A stretch of 64,000 nucleotides of DNA from Mesorhizobium sp. WSM3859 (GTDB lineage Bacteria > Pseudomonadota > Alphaproteobacteria > Rhizobiales > Rhizobiaceae). The stretch lies in the NCBI RefSeq assembly GCF_002295065.1, contig NZ_NSGG01000012.1:124001-188000 (forward strand), given 5' to 3'. Positions 61,810-64,000 of this stretch are shown here, in pieces. A model generated the notes under the pieces. The model had not been told where the DNA came from. It worked only from the letters and a program-made list of their open reading frames with translations, and made no database searches. Position numbers and translations under genes: made by a program. Position 1 is the first letter of the stretch, and every line of letters starts with the position of its first letter.

Positions 61810-62792
61810 GGCGTTGCTCCCGCCGGGCGGCCGCGGATGGTGATGAAGGCGCCGAACATCACGACCGCGACCATGATCAGGCCTTCGATGATCGCGGTGA
61901 CATTCGGATCGATGGCCAGAAGCGTCAGGTCGGTGCGCACCAGCCTCAGCACGAAGACGGCGATGATCGGTCCGAACAGGCCGCCCTTGCCGCCCCCGAG
62001 GGCGACACCGCCCAGCACCACCGCGGCGACGCTGGCGAGCAGATAAGGCCCGGGGATCGGCGCGCCGATACCGGTGCTGATAGTCAACGACAGGCCGCCC
62101 ATCGCCGCGAAGAGGCCGGAGAGCGCATAGGCGATGATCCTGGTCCGCGCCACCGGCACGCCGCTGCGAAAGGCGGCAAGCTCGTTGCTGCCGATGGCGT
62201 AGATGGAGAGGCCGAGGCGCGAGCGCGTGAGCGGTATCCAGACGATGCAGAGGCAAACGACGAGCAGCACCAGCGCCCTCGGCACCCAGGCGTCCGCCCA
62301 GTCGGGCAGGCCGGGGATCGGCGCGGTGCCGATGACGCTCGCCTTCAGCCATTCGGCCGCGGCACCGCCGGGAGCGCCGAGCACGAGCAATGCCGCGCCC
62401 TGCAGCACGAACAGCGTCGCAAGCGTGACCACGATATCCGGCACGCGGGTGACGACGATGAGGATGCCGTTCAGCGCGCCGAGCACGAACCCCATGGCCA
62501 GCACGAAGGGCACGACGAAGAGCGCGTATTCCTCGCTGGCGCCGTTCATCATCGAGGCGGCGGTGACGCTGGTCAGCGCCATCATGGCGGCGACCGACAG
62601 GTCGATGCCGCCGGCGATGACGACGACGGTCTGCGCCGCGACGGCGAAGGCATAGGGTAAGACTGCTCGCGCGAGCGAACCGAAGTCGCCGCTGCCATAA
62701 CCGGGCTGGATCAGCTTGGTGATGACGAAGAGGAAGATGAGCAGGGCAAACAGGCCGGCGACCCAGCCCTGGTTGCGGAAGAAGCGGCTCAT
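61806..62792 (-). CDS. Sugar-type ABC transporter permease
   Basis: A second 328-residue RbsC-like permease, with VVVIAGGIDLSVAAMMALTS, RVPDIVVTLATLFVLQGAAL, YAIGSNELAAFRSGVPVART and ASVAAVVLGGVALGGGKGGL. The two permeases likely form a heterodimer with the ATPase encoded just upstream. It overlaps both neighbours by four bases. Confidence 0.92.
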   Translation of the reverse strand: MSRFFRNQGWVAGLFALLIFLFVITKLIQPGYGSGDFGSLARAVLPYAFAVAAQTVVVIAGGIDLSVAAMMALTSVTAASMMNGASEEYALFVVPFVLAMGFVLGALNGILIVVTRVPDIVVTLATLFVLQGAALLVLGAPGGAAAEWLKASVIGTAPIPGLPDWADAWVPRALVLLVVCLCIVWIPLTRSRLGLSIYAIGSNELAAFRSGVPVARTRIIAYALSGLFAAMGGLSLTISTGIGAPIPGPYLLASVAAVVLGGVALGGGKGGLFGPIIAVFVLRLVRTDLTLLAIDPNVTAIIEGLIMVAVVMFGAFITIRGRPAGATP

Positions 62793-64000
62793 GACGCGGC
62801 CTCCGCATCGGAGGCGGGCCTGACGTCGGCAAGAATGCCGACATCGGCCCTGGCGCCGCGCGGCAGGCCGTAGGCGGCGCGCATCAGAGCGGGCTCGTCG
62901 GCCTCTTCGACCGAAAAAGTGTCGACGACGCGGCCGCCGAAGATGACGATGACGCGGTCGCAAACACGCTGCACCTCTTCCATTTCGGACGTGTAGAACA
63001 GCACTGACTTGCCCTGGCCGGCGAGCTCGCGCAGCAGCTTGTAGATCTCCTGCTTGGTGCCGACATCGATGCCGCGCGTCGGGTCGAAGCACAGGATGGT
63101 GCGGGCGTTGGCCGCGATCCAGCGGGCAATGGTCACCTTCTGCTGGTTACCGCCGGAAAGGCGCTGCACCTCGCCCTGGGCGCGGGTGTCGATCTGCAAT
63201 CTGCCGATGGCGCCGGAAACCACCACCTGCTCGCGGCGCATGCGGATCGGCCCCCATTTGCGCAGCCCGGCGCTGAAAGGCAGCGCGATGTTCTCGCGCA
63301 CGGAGCGCTGCATGGCCAAGGCCTCGCTACGGTCGCCCGGCACATAGGCGATGCCGGCCTGGATGGCGTCGCTCGGATGCGAGAATTTCACCGGCGCGCC
63401 GTCGACGTCGATCGTGCCGCCGCTCGGGCGGATCGAGCCGGCAAGGGCTGCGAAGAGCTCGTCCTGGCCCTGGCCCTCGAGGGCGAAGACGCCGGCGACC
63501 TCGCCATTGGCGAGATCGAAGGAGACGTCGTTGAGCTTGGTGCCGAGCTGCAGGTTGCGGACCGATAGGCGCGTACGGCCGCCGGCCGCAACCGCCACAT
63601 CATTCGCCGCGCGCGCGGCGACGCGCGTCTTCTCGATGCGGGTGCCGAGCATCATCTCGACTATTCTTTCCTCGATACCCGGCTCGATGTCGACGACACC
63701 GACCGTGGAGCCGTCACGCAAAACGGTGGCGCGGTCGCAGAGCGCGGAAATCTCGACGAAACGGTGCGAGATGAAGATGACGGAGCGGCCGGCGTCGCCC
63801 TGGCGGCGCACGACTTCCAGCACCTTTTCGGCGAGGTTCGCCGGCAGGGCAGCGGTCATCTCGTCAAGCAGGAGCACGTCGGGCTCTACGGCGAGCGCGC
63901 GCGCCAGGTCGAGCACGCGCAGGATGGCCAACGGGATGTCGCGCGCGGTGTCGCGAATGTCGAGGTTCGGAATGCCGAGCTCGCGCACCCAGGCGCGGAA
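62789..64000 (-). CDS. Sugar-type ABC transporter ATP-binding protein, 5' truncated by window end
   Basis: A dual-ATPase protein of the RbsA/MglA type; 403 residues are visible and the start lies beyond base 64000. The visible end of the first ATPase domain has Walker B VLLLDEMTAALP and FISHRF, but at the signature position it reads DIPLAILRVLDLARAL instead of an LSxGQ-like motif. The second domain has the degenerate Walker A FALEGQGQDELFAAL usual for this family, RLSGGNQQKVTIARWIA and ILCFDPTRGIDVGTKQEIYK. It is coupled to the permease genes by ATGA. Confidence 0.9.
   Translation of the reverse strand, partial: FRAWVRELGIPNLDIRDTARDIPLAILRVLDLARALAVEPDVLLLDEMTAALPANLAEKVLEVVRRQGDAGRSVIFISHRFVEISALCDRATVLRDGSTVGVVDIEPGIEERIVEMMLGTRIEKTRVAARAANDVAVAAGGRTRLSVRNLQLGTKLNDVSFDLANGEVAGVFALEGQGQDELFAALAGSIRPSGGTIDVDGAPVKFSHPSDAIQAGIAYVPGDRSEALAMQRSVRENIALPFSAGLRKWGPIRMRREQVVVSGAIGRLQIDTRAQGEVQRLSGGNQQKVTIARWIAANARTILCFDPTRGIDVGTKQEIYKLLRELAGQGKSVLFYTSEMEEVQRVCDRVIVIFGGRVVDTFSVEEADEPALMRAAYGLPRGARADVGILADVRPASDAEAAS

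Noticed and set aside
1..64000. CRISPR array, tRNA or rRNA genes
   Set aside because: No regularly spaced direct repeats with unique spacers were seen, and no tRNA cloverleaf or rRNA segment was recognised by eye.

Overview
The window looks like chromosomal DNA of a Mesorhizobium-type alphaproteobacterium (Hyphomicrobiales/Rhizobiales). The evidence is the rpoN-hpf-ptsN gene order, high GC, abundant rhizobial intergenic palindromes, and families common in that group (DUF1150 next to Hsp20, IalB, FnrN-type regulator, NasTS). This assignment is an inference from gene content; no tRNA, rRNA or CRISPR array was seen.

Layout. 1-2.3 kb: 3' end of rpoN, then hpf and ptsN. 2.4-7.6 kb: DUF1150 and small heat-shock protein, nucleoside hydrolase, LysE exporter, amidase and ribokinase. 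7.7-9.6 kb: a compact set of four secreted or periplasmic proteins that resembles a minimal pilus or coat system (two related small subunits, a one-domain PapD-like chaperone, one unknown). 9.8-19.1 kb: Ada-like methyltransferase, DUF2244, endonuclease III, DUF2214, GNAT, a GGDEF/EAL protein, and an ArsR-SRPBCC-VOC-DUF1801 group. 19.1-25.3 kb: IclR regulator divergent from tctCBA-CoA transferase-citryl-CoA lyase, probably a route for uptake and cleavage of a tricarboxylic acid. 25.3-27.1 kb: Nudix, a small Q-rich exported protein and IalB. 27.2-35.5 kb: complete kdp potassium system with three small membrane proteins (KdpF, a 26-residue peptide upstream of it, and a 78-residue protein between KdpA and KdpB).

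36-42 kb: FAD monooxygenase, an IS481-type insertion sequence sitting among palindromic repeats, a deacetylase-type amidohydrolase with a RidA protein, and small unknowns. 42.3-51.2 kb: a HerA-like ATPase, cydDC divergent from cydABX with a perfect FNR/FixK box between them, a hemerythrin-like protein and an FnrN-like regulator. 51.4-60.8 kb: the nitrate assimilation locus nasT-nasS, leader, small ORF, narK-type transporter, nirB, nirD, nasA. 60.8-64 kb: two permeases and a truncated ATPase of a sugar-type ABC importer.

The best-supported regulatory story is in the nitrate locus. Upstream of the transporter lie, in order, a palindrome sharing an 11-mer with the nasT promoter region, a sigma-54 type -24/-12 element, a dual-hexaloop RNA of the kind bound by ANTAR proteins such as NasT, and a terminator hairpin that overlaps the second hexaloop. 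This fits nitrogen control through RpoN (encoded at the window start) plus nitrate-dependent antitermination by NasT released from NasS. Five copies of one dispersed repeat family and several RIME-like palindromes fill the intergenic gaps, one of them inside the nirB-nirD operon.
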